Counted from the first letter of the stretch, positions 1 to 9,962 are shown. The stretch is DNA of 64,000 nucleotides from Rhodocyclales bacterium (GCA_028292485.1 JAQGMG010000016.1:37944-101943); one strand, 5' to 3'. The notes: generated by a model from the sequence alone, not told the origin. Made by a program: numbers and translations.

Positions 1-62
1 TAGGCAAGACCAAGAGCGCCTCCCACGATCAGAACGATTGCTACGAGTTTGATTGGGTTCAT
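1..62 (-). CDS. Partial small membrane protein (DUF3185-like), N-terminus only, runs off the left edge
   Basis: Reverse complement from ATG at 62 reads MNPIKLVAIVLIVGGALGLA..., resembling short DUF3185-type proteins; truncated by the window edge. Confidence 0.5.
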   Translation of the reverse strand, partial: MNPIKLVAIVLIVGGALGLA

Positions 63-252
63 ATCGTCGGGTCCTCAGGCTCAACACCAAGACTCCTGGC
101 GCCCGCGGCGCTGAAGCTGGTGTAATTTGGGGCATTGAAGCACAAGTTGATCAGAGCGTGGCTCATTGCAGTGTCATGTCGCTTCAGGCGAGGGCGTGCA
201 TGAGAGAATCCACGCCTTCCCGCGCGTACGCGTTACCTGTTCTCTATCCCGC

Positions 253-1260
253 ATGTCCCTATCCGAACAAAGCATCACCCATCTCGTCGTTCACAAACTC
301 ATCAAAGACCAGCACGGCCCGGCGAGCATGTCGCTGCGGCAGGGAACGAGTCCCGTTACGGCTTCTGCGCAGCGGCTTGTCGACGACATCAGCCAGCACT
401 ACGCCGACAAGCTGGGCAAAGGCTATGGCAGGTTCGAGGAGGACGAAGCCAGCTTTCCGATGCCGCGCCTGATCCGTCAGCATGTGGTGGAGCAGAGCCT
501 CGACTTTTCGGCGTTGTCGCGACAGATGATGGAGCACCTGCAGGTGCGCATGGATGCCGAACAACTGGCCAGTGGTGGCTATGTGTTGATTGCGCGCTTG
601 CGCAACAGCCTGTCGGATCACCTGTTGGTGGCGATCATCACCGAGGCGATGGGCACGGCGATCACCGAGAGTCTGGATATCGTCGATAGCGCGCACCTGG
701 ATTTCGCCAATATGCGGGTGGCGGGGCGCATCGATCTGCAGGCCTGGCAGAACGGTGCGGAGCGTTACATCAGTTTCCTGAAGGGGCGCAGCGAGGTAGC
801 GCAATATTTCAAGCTGTTTCTTGGCTGCAATGATGTTGTCATCGCATTGAAAGAGACGCAGAAGCTGGTCAGGACGCTGGGACACTTCGCGGATACCCAA
901 GGCCTGGAGCAGGGCGCGCGTGATGAATTGATGCAGCGCGCCCATGGTTACCTTGATGAGCTGGGCGAGAGCAGTACGCCAGTGAGCCTTGGCGATGCGG
1001 CAGAGAAAATATGGCCCGACGCGCCGGAGCGCTTGCGTCACGCGCTTGACGATGACGCGCTGGACCTTGCCAGCGGCTTCGTGCCGGATCGCCGGGCGAT
1101 TCGCCCGCTGGTGCGTTTCAAGGCGAACGCACCGCAGTGGAAGCTGGAGTTCGATCGGGCGAGCCTGCGTTCGGGCGCCGTCGTATACGACAGAAAATCG
1201 GACACGGTGATCCTGTCAAACGTCCCGGAGCAGTTGAAGCGCGCCTTGATGGAAGAGTAA
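253..1260 (+). CDS. Nucleoid-associated protein, NdpA/YejK family
   Basis: Product MSLSEQSITHLVVHKLIKDQHGP... NdpA-like along its length; internal ATG at 253 preferred over ORF start 166. Confidence 0.85.
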   Translation: MSLSEQSITHLVVHKLIKDQHGPASMSLRQGTSPVTASAQRLVDDISQHYADKLGKGYGRFEEDEASFPMPRLIRQHVVEQSLDFSALSRQMMEHLQVRMDAEQLASGGYVLIARLRNSLSDHLLVAIITEAMGTAITESLDIVDSAHLDFANMRVAGRIDLQAWQNGAERYISFLKGRSEVAQYFKLFLGCNDVVIALKETQKLVRTLGHFADTQGLEQGARDELMQRAHGYLDELGESSTPVSLGDAAEKIWPDAPERLRHALDDDALDLASGFVPDRRAIRPLVRFKANAPQWKLEFDRASLRSGAVVYDRKSDTVILSNVPEQLKRALMEE

Positions 1261-1338
1261 GTTCATCGGGTAGAGACTTGTGCCCGCGCTGGGCACGCGT
1301 ATTGCGATTCTCATGGCTCATTCTCGATGGGTCTCACG

Positions 1339-3780
1339 ATGAACCTCCCTCCGGCAGCGTTGATGCATCGCGCACTGTTTATCCTGCTCGCTGTCACGGG
1401 TGCTGGCATCCTGTTGCTGGCGATCTACGTCGCCGCGCTCTTTCCCGGTTTGCCGAGCATCGAGAAGTTGCGTGAGGCACGTGTATCGCGGCCGAGTGTG
1501 CTGCTTGCGCTGGATGGCACGCCCATCGCCAGTTTCAGCCAGAAGCAGCAGGAGCATGTGGCCCTCAAGGATGTCTCGCCGAACGTGCTTGCGGCGCTGC
1601 TGACGACGGAAGACCATCGCTTCTACAAGCATCACGGCGTCGATATCAGCCGCACCGTTTCCGCGGTACGGCACACGCTCAAGGGCAATACGCAAGGCGG
1701 TTCGACGATCACACAGCAGCTGGCGCGCAATCTCTTCCCCGAGGAAATCGGCAGGCAACGCAGCGTGAATCGCAAGGTGCGTGAAATTATTACCGCCTTG
1801 AGAATCGAGCGTGCCTATACCAAGGATGAAATTCTCGAGACCTATCTCAATACCGTACCGTTTCTGTACAACGTCGTCGGCATCGAAATGGCGGCGCGCA
1901 CGTATTACGACAAGTCAGCCGCCGACCTCGATGTACTCGAAAGTGCAACCTTGATCGGCATGCTCAAGGGCACGAGTTACTACAACCCGGTGATCAACCC
2001 CGAGCGTGCGCAGAAGCGGCGCAATGTGGTGCTCGGGCAGATGGTCAAGTACAAGGCCTTGCCCGAAGCGGACTTCGACAACTTGAAGGAAAAGCCGCTC
2101 AATGTGCACTTCAACAAGCAGGCCGACCCCGCTGGTGTCGCACCACACTTCGCCGCGCAGGCGCGCAAGTGGCTCATCGAGTGGGCTGACCAGAACGACT
2201 TCAACCTGTACACCGATGGTCTGGTAGTTCAGAGCACCATCGACCTGCATCTGCAGCAAGCCGCCAACAGTGCGGTTGAGCGGCAGGCGCAAGCCTTGCA
2301 GACGATTTTCGATGTGGAGTGGGGTCAAGGCTCGGGCCAGATGCTTTCAAGTTCGACAGCGGCTTACACCGCGATGCATCGCAAGGTCGAACCCTTCCGC
2401 TATTTCTGGAGTTCGCATCCCGAGTTGCTGGACGCATTCGTGCGCGAGACACCGGAATACAGGCAGGCAATCGCGGCGGGCGCTGTGCCAGCGGCTGCCA
2501 GCCAGCAAGTCAAGCAGGATGCCAAGGCAATGGCCGCGCTGCGGCTTGCCAAGACGCAGCTGGAAGCGGGCTTCGTCGCTATCGATCCGCACTCGGGCGA
2601 GGTGCGTGCGTGGGTCGGCAGCCGCAATTTCGTCGATGATCAATACGACCATGTCATACAGGCGGAGCGTCAGCCGGGTTCCACGTTCAAGCCCTTTGTT
2701 TATGGCGCTGCGCTCGAGCGGGGCATTCAACCTGATCATGTCTACTACGACAAACCCGTGGAGTTGCGCTTCACCGATGGCACGGTATGGCGTCCGACGG
2801 ACATGACGGGCCCCAGCGGCGAACCGATGTCGCTGCGTCAAGGCCTGATCTACTCCAAGAACACGATCACGGCACAGGTCATGCAGGATGTCGGCATACC
2901 GAGCATTGTCGGCCTGGCGCAAGCCATGGGCGTGAACCAGAGCAAGCTCGACCCGGTACCTTCGCTGGCACTCGGCACCAGCCCGGTTACCCTGATGGAA
3001 ATGGCCTCGTCATACGCGACCATTGCCAACCAGGGCGAGTACCACAAACCCGTTTTCATCAAATCGATTGCGGACCGGGATGGCAGAGTGCTGGCCCGGT
3101 TTGGCAACGACCCGCCTACCCGCGCCATGTCGCAGAACACCGCGCTGGAGCTGATCGACATGATGCGCGGCGTCGTCAATCGCGGTACGGGCACGGCAGT
3201 CAAGACGCGCTTCGGCATCGTCGCCGATATCGCTGGCAAGACCGGCACCACGCAGAACAATACCGATGGCTGGTTCATCCTCATGCATCCCGATCTCGTT
3301 GCTGGCGCCTGGGTCGGCTTCAACGATGCGCGCGTGACCATGCGCAGCAACTACTGGGGGCAGGGTGGGCATAACGCGATCCTCATCGTGGGCGATTTTT
3401 TCCGCGGCTCGATGAACAGCAAGATCATCGATGCCAAAGCGACATTCCCGCAGGCGCCGAGCGCAACCATGATGGCCAGACTGAATCTGCCCGAACAGGA
3501 CTGGGCCACGGATACGGGCGGCGTTGTCACGGAGGTGCCGCCGAGTAACGCGGCGCCGGCCATCATCACGATACGCGGCGATGCCAATGGTGTTGTCATA
3601 GAGAACGCGCGTGAGACGGGCAGCAGCGTGCCGCGTGCAGAAAAAGGCGCACCGAAAGACGCGCAGGAAATCGAGAAGATACTCAGTGGCATGGGGCGCG
3701 ACCCTACGACCGGCGCGGTGGTCGTTCCGGTTGCTGCGCGCAAGCCGGAGGCCAGGTCCTCCGGGCCACAGGCGGAGTAG
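1339..3780 (+). CDS. Class A penicillin-binding protein (transglycosylase/transpeptidase)
   Basis: GT51 motifs EDHRFYKHHGVD and GGSTITQQLARNLF; transpeptidase motifs GSTFKPFVYG, SKNT, KTGTTQ; N-terminal TM segment. Start could be 1327 or 1339. Confidence 0.9.
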   Translation: MNLPPAALMHRALFILLAVTGAGILLLAIYVAALFPGLPSIEKLREARVSRPSVLLALDGTPIASFSQKQQEHVALKDVSPNVLAALLTTEDHRFYKHHGVDISRTVSAVRHTLKGNTQGGSTITQQLARNLFPEEIGRQRSVNRKVREIITALRIERAYTKDEILETYLNTVPFLYNVVGIEMAARTYYDKSAADLDVLESATLIGMLKGTSYYNPVINPERAQKRRNVVLGQMVKYKALPEADFDNLKEKPLNVHFNKQADPAGVAPHFAAQARKWLIEWADQNDFNLYTDGLVVQSTIDLHLQQAANSAVERQAQALQTIFDVEWGQGSGQMLSSSTAAYTAMHRKVEPFRYFWSSHPELLDAFVRETPEYRQAIAAGAVPAAASQQVKQDAKAMAALRLAKTQLEAGFVAIDPHSGEVRAWVGSRNFVDDQYDHVIQAERQPGSTFKPFVYGAALERGIQPDHVYYDKPVELRFTDGTVWRPTDMTGPSGEPMSLRQGLIYSKNTITAQVMQDVGIPSIVGLAQAMGVNQSKLDPVPSLALGTSPVTLMEMASSYATIANQGEYHKPVFIKSIADRDGRVLARFGNDPPTRAMSQNTALELIDMMRGVVNRGTGTAVKTRFGIVADIAGKTGTTQNNTDGWFILMHPDLVAGAWVGFNDARVTMRSNYWGQGGHNAILIVGDFFRGSMNSKIIDAKATFPQAPSATMMARLNLPEQDWATDTGGVVTEVPPSNAAPAIITIRGDANGVVIENARETGSSVPRAEKGAPKDAQEIEKILSGMGRDPTTGAVVVPVAARKPEARSSGPQAE

Positions 3781-3822
3781 CTTCGCCGGGCTTCCCGATT
3801 CCCGCGGAGTGCGAACAGGTGA

Positions 3823-3898
3823 GTCTGTCATTCCCGCTTTGCGAGCTTTCCGCTTATGCGGAAATGCCTGCCTACCCCGCTACGCGGGAATGACGGAC
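3823..3898. repeat. GTCATTCCCGC-family inverted repeat
   Basis: gtctgtcattcccgc (3823-3837) versus gcgggaatgacggac (3884-3898), one mismatch; same core as other copies in the window. Confidence 0.75.
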
Positions 3899-4049
3899 TT
3901 GTTCAATGCGTACAGTCCCTGCGGCGATCCCACGGACCCTCCCGGCAACAAGCTGTGGAACAATGCAGCGTCTGACTCACAGCGCAAACAACATGATCAG
4001 AAGGCTGGCCGATCGCCACAATCATAGTCACTTGCCTGGGGTGCGCTGA

Positions 4050-5063
4050 ATGCGTCGTCTGGCTTCGTTTGCAGGTGTCATCGGTGTTGCCCTGGCAATC
4101 GGCTCGCCATTCTTGCTCAGTGGCGGGGACGTGTTCGACAGCTTGCGTAATGTGTCGAGCCACGTTGTCCTGGTGCTCGCCGCCGTCGCCCTGTTCAGCG
4201 CACTTGCAAAAGCCGCCAAGCTGCAACTGCTGCTGCAGGGTCTCGGGCAACGCATCAGTTTCTTCCATACCTTCTCTATATCCCTGGCCACCGATTTTGC
4301 GTTTCTCGCCTCGCCGGCAGGTGCTGCAGGATATGCCGTAAACATAGCGCTGCTGCGCCGCGCGGGCGCACCCTGGAGTCTGGCGACAACCGTGGTAGGT
4401 GCCGATCAGGCGCTCGACCTGCTGTTCTTCGCGGTCGCTGTGCCTGTCGCAGTGTTCTGCTCCCTCGGCCCGCTGGCGGATGTTCTGCCGGAAATCAGTC
4501 TGCGAGCTTACGTCGTAATGCTGATCGCATTTGTGCTGGGCCTTGGTGTCTTGTGGTCTGGTCGGCGCCGCGTGTTGTCGGTTGTGCATACGGTGATCGG
4601 CAAGACGCCGTGGTTGCATTCGCGCCAGGAACATCTGCAACAGTTCCTTGGCGAGATGCGCACACAGATGCTGGCGCTGCTGCGTGGCAATCACTGGAGC
4701 AACTGCGCAGTGCTGATGTTCACGGCAATACAGTGGTTGCTGCGTTACGGTGCCCTGTGGTTCGTGCTGAGCGAATTGGGGCACCGCTTGCCATTCGGCT
4801 TCGTGCTCGTGCTGCAAGCGGTGGTATTGCACCTGGCGCAGTGGACCGGTATTCCTGCGGGCGGTGGCGGGGCCGACCTTGGCCTTGCGGCAGCGCTGGC
4901 ACCGTGGGTGACAAAGTCCATCATGGCAAGCGTATTGTTGTTATGGCGGTTCGCCACGCTTTATTTCCCGCTGCTCATCGGCTTGCTCAGCCTCGTCGCG
5001 CTGTTTGGTTCGTGGCGAGTCGCTACCGATCTCGATCATCTGCCGGATGACAGCGCGCGCTGA
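4050..5063 (+). CDS. Lysylphosphatidylglycerol synthase TM / UPF0104 (flippase-like) membrane protein
   Basis: Multi-TM protein; motifs SISLATDFAFLASPAGAAGYAVNIALLRRAGAP and PAGGGGADLGLAAAL typical of the family. Confidence 0.75.
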   Translation: MRRLASFAGVIGVALAIGSPFLLSGGDVFDSLRNVSSHVVLVLAAVALFSALAKAAKLQLLLQGLGQRISFFHTFSISLATDFAFLASPAGAAGYAVNIALLRRAGAPWSLATTVVGADQALDLLFFAVAVPVAVFCSLGPLADVLPEISLRAYVVMLIAFVLGLGVLWSGRRRVLSVVHTVIGKTPWLHSRQEHLQQFLGEMRTQMLALLRGNHWSNCAVLMFTAIQWLLRYGALWFVLSELGHRLPFGFVLVLQAVVLHLAQWTGIPAGGGGADLGLAAALAPWVTKSIMASVLLLWRFATLYFPLLIGLLSLVALFGSWRVATDLDHLPDDSAR

Positions 5064-6228
5064 GAACCCATTGCTCGTCGCACTGGCCCTGTCGCTCGGG
5101 CCGGCGCTGGCGCTTGGCATCGGGCGCTTCGCCTACGCCTTGTTATTGCCTGCCATGCGTGAGGATCTTGCACTGAGCTTTGCTGCAGCTGGCGCACTCA
5201 ACACCGCAAACGCGGCGGGGTATCTGATCGGTGCGCTTGGCAGTGTGAGCTGGGCGCGTCGCTACGGCATGCGTGGCGTGTTGCTGGGTGGTTGCGTGCT
5301 CACCCTGTTTGGCCTTGGCCTGTGCGGGCTGACCGGCAATTACAGCCTCCTCCTCTTGTTGCGATTCGTGGCAGGCCTGAGCGGAGCGATGGTGTTCAGC
5401 ATTGGTGGCATGCTCGTCGCACAGCTGGCGAGCGGGCATCCACAACGTGCCGGCCTGCTATTGGGCGTGTATTACAGCGGCATAGGTTTCGGGGTAGTCG
5501 TTGCTGCCTTGCTGGTGCCGGTACTGCTGGACACGGGGCCGCACGGTTGGCAGCTTGCGTGGCTGGGCCTGACGGCGGCAGGGGCGCTGGCCACTGCATT
5601 GATCTGGCGCCCGAGCGGGACGATACACAGCGCAGATGCGCATCACGCAGCGACACCACATATGCCGATACGCCAGCTGACACACGCGCTGCGCGCCTCG
5701 CTGCTTGGTTATTTCCTGTTCGGGGTTGGCTATATCGGCTACATGACTTTCAACATTGCGCTGCTCAAGGAGCGCGGTGCGACGCAATTGCAAGTGACTG
5801 CATTCTTCAGCTTGCTGGGTCTGGCTGTGTGCGTGTCATCGCGCCTGTGGGCGCGTCTGCTCGATCGTTTCCGCGACGGTAAACCCATGGCCGTTCTCAA
5901 TGCTCTGGTCGGTATCGCCGCGCTATTGCCGCTGTGCTCATCAGCGATGACAATCGCATTGATGTCGGGCGTGCTGTTCGGTGCATGCTTCGTGTCTGCG
6001 GTGGCGTCGACCACGGCAATCGTTCGCCACAATCTGACGCCGGCTCAATGGCCGTTCGGCATCGCGTTGTTTACGTCGATCTTCGCACTCGGACAGATCG
6101 TCGGCCCGGCGCTGACGGGGTGGCTGTCGGACAGCGGCGGGCTTGAGAAGGGGTTGCTGTTTTCCGGCTGCATCCTGCTGCTGGGGGCAGCCGTGGCGAC
6201 GCGTCAGCGCGCCCTGGATGTAGGGTGA
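5047..6228 (+). CDS. MFS transporter, YbfB/YjiJ family
   Basis: 12-TM pattern; ALGIGRFAYALLLPAMREDLALSFAAAGALNTANAAGYLIGAL typical of YbfB/YjiJ; start at 5047 overlaps the upstream gene end. Confidence 0.85.
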   Translation: MTARAENPLLVALALSLGPALALGIGRFAYALLLPAMREDLALSFAAAGALNTANAAGYLIGALGSVSWARRYGMRGVLLGGCVLTLFGLGLCGLTGNYSLLLLLRFVAGLSGAMVFSIGGMLVAQLASGHPQRAGLLLGVYYSGIGFGVVVAALLVPVLLDTGPHGWQLAWLGLTAAGALATALIWRPSGTIHSADAHHAATPHMPIRQLTHALRASLLGYFLFGVGYIGYMTFNIALLKERGATQLQVTAFFSLLGLAVCVSSRLWARLLDRFRDGKPMAVLNALVGIAALLPLCSSAMTIALMSGVLFGACFVSAVASTTAIVRHNLTPAQWPFGIALFTSIFALGQIVGPALTGWLSDSGGLEKGLLFSGCILLLGAAVATRQRALDVG

Positions 6229-6310
6229 CAGTGAGCAAAGCGAACTGCACCGTCGGAGTGAGGTGGTGCGGCAGTGATGGTGCAGTTCGCTTTGCTCACT
6301 GACACCCTGC
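6220..6310. repeat. Large inverted repeat, REPIN-like, between convergent genes
   Basis: gtagggtgacagtgagcaaagcgaactgcacc (6220-6251) and ggtgcagttcgctttgctcactgacaccctgc (6279-6310): 32-nt arms with two mismatches; each arm has its own short dyad (ggtg..cagt..actg..cacc). Confidence 0.85.
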
Positions 6311-6322
6311 GACTACACCTGT

Positions 6323-7006
6323 CTACGCCAGCACCGTCGCCAGCCAGGCTTCGATGTCGCGCACCTCTTCAGCACTGACCGAGTGGGCCATCGGGTAACC
6401 GTGCCAGCTCAGGGCATAGCCTTGATCCTGCAACAGCTTGGCCGATTGCTGACCGAAGCCGTAAGGAATCACGCCGTCACTATGTCCATGCGCCATGAAG
6501 ATCGGCACATCACGATTGGCGGCGTGATCTGCGGCGACAAACGTGTCGGCCAGCGGCAGATAGGTGGACAGCGCCATGATGCCGGCGAGGCGTTGCGTGT
6601 GCCGCAGCGCGGTGTGCAGGGCGATGGCGCCGCCCTGCGAGAAACCAGCCAGTACGATGTTCGCATCGGATATGCCACGTGCATTCTCGCGAGCGATCAG
6701 CGCTTCGATCTGCTTTGCGGATTCTTCGATGCCTTGCGGGTCTTCACGTCGCTGTGAGAAATCCGGCGAAAGGATGTCGTACCAGGCGCGCATGATGTAA
6801 CCGTTATTGATGGTCACCGGACGTGTCGGCGCATGCGGAAAGACGAAGCGTGTGGCAGGCAGTCGTGCTTTATTGAACTCGTGCACGATGGGTTCGAAGT
6901 CATGCCCATCCGCGCCCAGGCCGTGCATCCAGATCACGGCATGTGTTGGACTTGCGCCGGTTTCGACTTCGACAGTGGGAAGGAGTTGGGCTGTTGGTGT
7001 GTTCAT
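6323..7006 (-). CDS. Phospholipase/carboxylesterase (alpha/beta hydrolase, EstB-like)
   Basis: VIWMHGLGADGHDF, GFSQGGA nucleophile elbow, HGHSDGVIPYGFG and PMAHSV catalytic motifs; internal ATG at 7006. Confidence 0.9.
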   Translation of the reverse strand: MNTPTAQLLPTVEVETGASPTHAVIWMHGLGADGHDFEPIVHEFNKARLPATRFVFPHAPTRPVTINNGYIMRAWYDILSPDFSQRREDPQGIEESAKQIEALIARENARGISDANIVLAGFSQGGAIALHTALRHTQRLAGIMALSTYLPLADTFVAADHAANRDVPIFMAHGHSDGVIPYGFGQQSAKLLQDQGYALSWHGYPMAHSVSAEEVRDIEAWLATVLA

Positions 7007-7052
7007 GATGATTCCTTGCTGGATCGATCCTGTTCCATGAAGCTTGCCATAA

Positions 7053-7090
7053 TTAGGGTGGATCCGGAGTGCCGCGACGATCCACCCTAA
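7053..7090. repeat. Short perfect inverted repeat (TTAGGGTGGATC..GATCCACCCTAA)
   Basis: 12-bp perfect arms 7053-7064 and 7079-7090. Confidence 0.8.
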
Positions 7091-7094
7091 GGCG

Positions 7095-8777
7095 CTACGC
7101 TGCCTGCTTCTTCTGCGCAGCAGAGGCCGCTTCGCGCGTACGCTTGGCCTGGTCGAGAAGATATATCTGGTAGTCGTCCAGATCGCCTTCGAACGGTTCG
7201 ACACCGCCATCGGCAACCAGCCAGAATTCATCGCACACGGCACGCAGCAAGGCGCGATCATGGCTCACCAGCATCACGGTACCTTCGAACTCGTTCAGCG
7301 CAACGCTGAGTGCTTCGCGCGTGGACAGGTCGAGGTGATTGGTTGGTTCATCGAGCAGCAACAGATTCGGGCGCTGCCACACGATCATGCACAACACGAG
7401 GCGCGCTTTTTCACCGCCGCTCATGCTGCCCACGGTCTGGTGAATCATGTCGCCACCGAAGTTGAAGGTACCGAGGAAGTTGCGCAGGCCCTGCTCGCGC
7501 CAGTCCATGCCTGCCGGCCGTGCGTTGACCGGCGTTTCCTTGACGAGCCGGATCATGTGCTCGAGCGGTGTGTCCGCCGGCCGCAGCACGTCGAGTTCCT
7601 GCTGTGCGAAGTAGCCGATGGTCAGACCCTTGCCCTTGGTGATCTCGCCACCGATGGGGTCCAGCGCTGCGGCGATGGTCTTGACCACGGTCGACTTGCC
7701 CTGACCGTTGGCGCCCAGTATGCCAATGCGCTGACCGGCGAGCACCGAGCGATTGATGTTGTGCACGATCACCGATGGTGGCGTGCCCGGCGCTGCATCG
7801 TCGAGCGGCGGATAGCCAAAGCTTGCATCGAGCATCGACAACATCGGATTGGGGATATTGGTCGGTTCCTTGAACTCGAACTGGAAATCGGCATCGGCCA
7901 GCACGGGTGCGATCTTGACCATGCGGTCCAGCGCCTTGACGCGGCTTTGCGCCTGCTTGGCTTTGGCGGCAGAAGCCTTGAAGCGGTCGATGAACTTCTG
8001 CAGGTGCGCGATCTTGTCGGCCTGCTTGGCCAGCGACGCCGTCTGCAGCGCCATCTGCTCGGCACGCATGTCTTCGAACTTGCTGTAGTTGCCGCCGTAG
8101 CGCACCAGCTTGGCGTTGTCGATATGCAAAGTGACTGAAGTGACTGCGTCGAGGAATTCGCGGTCATGACTGATCACGACCATGGTGCCTTCATAGCGCT
8201 TGAGCCATGCTTCGAGCCACACGAGTGCGTCCAGATCCAGGTGATTGGTCGGTTCGTCGAGCAGCAACAGGTCGGACGGGCACATCAGCGCGCGCGCCAG
8301 TTGCAGGCGCATGCGCCAGCCGCCCGAGAAGCTGTTAACGGGATTGTTCAGTTCCGTCGTGCTGAAGCCGAGGCCCTGGATCAGCGCCTGCGCGCGCGCC
8401 GGTGCATCGTGCGCGCCAGCGTCGTGCAAGGCCATGTAGGCATGCGCCATCTCCATGCCATCGTCGCTGGCCTCGGCAGCCGTCACGGCTGCCTGAGCGG
8501 CGAGCAGAACGGTATCGCCTTCGATGACGAAGTCCGTCGCGCTCTGATCGGTTTCCGGCATGTCCTGCGCGACCTGCGCCATCTGCCACTGAGCGGGAAT
8601 CGAGAACTCGCCACCGTCTTCGTGCAGCGTGCCGTTGAGCAGTGCGAACAGCGAGGACTTGCCTGCGCCGTTGCGACCCACGAGGCCGACCTTTTCACCG
8701 GGATTGAGCGTGACGGACGTGCTGTTCAGCACGATCTTGGTGCCGCGACGCAGCGTTACATTCTTGATGGAAATCAT
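7095..8777 (-). CDS. ABC-F family ATPase (YheS/Uup-like)
   Basis: Two Walker A (GRNGAGKSS, GANGQGKST), two signature motifs (NSFSGGWRMRLQLARAL, GSMSGGEKARLVL), two LLLLDEPTNHLDL; no TM segment; start MISIKNVTLRRG at 8777. Confidence 0.93.
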   Translation of the reverse strand: MISIKNVTLRRGTKIVLNSTSVTLNPGEKVGLVGRNGAGKSSLFALLNGTLHEDGGEFSIPAQWQMAQVAQDMPETDQSATDFVIEGDTVLLAAQAAVTAAEASDDGMEMAHAYMALHDAGAHDAPARAQALIQGLGFSTTELNNPVNSFSGGWRMRLQLARALMCPSDLLLLDEPTNHLDLDALVWLEAWLKRYEGTMVVISHDREFLDAVTSVTLHIDNAKLVRYGGNYSKFEDMRAEQMALQTASLAKQADKIAHLQKFIDRFKASAAKAKQAQSRVKALDRMVKIAPVLADADFQFEFKEPTNIPNPMLSMLDASFGYPPLDDAAPGTPPSVIVHNINRSVLAGQRIGILGANGQGKSTVVKTIAAALDPIGGEITKGKGLTIGYFAQQELDVLRPADTPLEHMIRLVKETPVNARPAGMDWREQGLRNFLGTFNFGGDMIHQTVGSMSGGEKARLVLCMIVWQRPNLLLLDEPTNHLDLSTREALSVALNEFEGTVMLVSHDRALLRAVCDEFWLVADGGVEPFEGDLDDYQIYLLDQAKRTREAASAAQKKQAA

Positions 8778-8892
8778 GGGAGCGACAGAAAAACCGGGAT
8801 CAAACGCCGGGTTGAACACAAGGGAGGTCGCGATGATAGCGGCTCAGTGTTTCAGCACCTAGCAAAAACGTGTGCCATGCATGCAGCGAGAC

Positions 8893-9288
8893 CTACCAGA
8901 TCGTGTGCAGTGCAGGGCTTGCTCGCAACTTTGCATCGGCCGTGATCAGGGCTGCGCCGAGCGTGATGGCCGTCGCGGCGATCAGGCGGTCCGCCGGGTC
9001 ACCGTGCATCTCGTCGCCCCAACTGCCTGCCAGTTGCGCAATGTCGGCATTTACCGGCTCCAGGCGCAGCTCTGGCAGCAAGCGCAGGTCTGCGAGCCAT
9101 TGATCGACGGGTACGTTGAAGAGCAGGCGTTGGCGACGGACCGCTGTCGTGATCTCAAGGATGCTGATGGTCGAGACGGCGATGGCGTTTTCTGTCGCAG
9201 CTCGTTTGATGGCTTTGCGGGCGGCAGCCGTGAGCTTGGCGGGTGTGGTGAGCCACCAGATGAGTACGTGCGTATCGAGGACGATCAA
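8893..9288 (-). CDS. PIN-domain ribonuclease toxin (VapC-like)
   Basis: IVLDTHVLIWWL N-terminus, DRLIAATAITLGAALITADAKL C-terminus typical of type II PIN toxins. TTG at 9288 overlaps the antitoxin stop (TTGA). Confidence 0.88.
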   Translation of the reverse strand: MIVLDTHVLIWWLTTPAKLTAAARKAIKRAATENAIAVSTISILEITTAVRRQRLLFNVPVDQWLADLRLLPELRLEPVNADIAQLAGSWGDEMHGDPADRLIAATAITLGAALITADAKLRASPALHTIW

Positions 9289-9578
9289 GAGTTTGCCTTT
9301 GCACCGCTTTTTCCGCGCGTCTCTGCATTCATCTCCCATTCACCGGATGCGATGACGGATTCAAGCGGCGCATCGTAGCGTTTCAGGCTACCGGCGAGAC
9401 GTTTGCGGGCGGCGACTGCAGCGTCTTCGGTTGGCATGGGCGACGTGATCTCGGCAATCACGCGGCCACGATTGGTGATGCGCACGCGTTCGCCGCGCTC
9501 AACCCGCGCGAGGTACTCGGGAAGGTTCTGGCGCAAGGTTGTTATGCTGACATCGGTGGTAGTAATTTTTGGTGGCAT
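9285..9578 (-). CDS. Phd/YefM-type antitoxin
   Basis: SITTLRQNLPEYLARVERGERVRITNRGRVIAEITS; overlaps the PIN toxin start. Confidence 0.88.
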   Translation of the reverse strand: MPPKITTTDVSITTLRQNLPEYLARVERGERVRITNRGRVIAEITSPMPTEDAAVAARKRLAGSLKRYDAPLESVIASGEWEMNAETRGKSGAKANS

Positions 9579-9596
9579 TCTCGCCGCTCATTTTAC

Positions 9597-9617
9597 ATGT
9601 ACATTTGAAATGTACAT
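9597..9617. promoter_or_regulatory. Candidate autoregulatory operator of the Phd/PIN toxin-antitoxin operon
   Basis: ATGTACATTT-G-AAATGTACAT, perfect 10-bp inverted repeat with 1-nt centre, 19 nt upstream of the antitoxin ATG. Confidence 0.65.
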
Positions 9618-9647
9618 AAGCATCCCCGGTGTTGCAATATTCAATCT

Positions 9648-9962
9648 TCAAACGCGCGCCGGCAAACGTCGCAATTGCGCCTTCAGTGCTGCAATCTCGT
9701 CCATCAGGTCCAGAGCCAGGGCGACGCCGGCAGTGTTCACTTCCAGATCATGGGCCAGGCGCAAGGCCAGGCGCGCACGGCGTAGCGAGTGTCCCGCAAA
9801 GCGCCAGTCCTGCGGGTTGTCGCCGACGGGTTCGAGCACGCCCTCCATGACCCAGGCGTTGATCTGTTCCTCCCGCGCCCGGCATGCCTGGCACAGCTCG
9901 CTCAATGACAAATGGATTTCTTCTTCGACGACAAGACCCTGGAGATAAGTGTGGGTGCTCAT
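9648..9962 (-). CDS. cbpM: Chaperone modulatory protein CbpM (MerR-like)
   Basis: MSTHTYLQGLVVEEEIHLSLSELCQACRAREEQINAWVMEGVLEP...; overlaps the cbpA stop. Confidence 0.85.
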   Translation of the reverse strand: MSTHTYLQGLVVEEEIHLSLSELCQACRAREEQINAWVMEGVLEPVGDNPQDWRFAGHSLRRARLALRLAHDLEVNTAGVALALDLMDEIAALKAQLRRLPARV

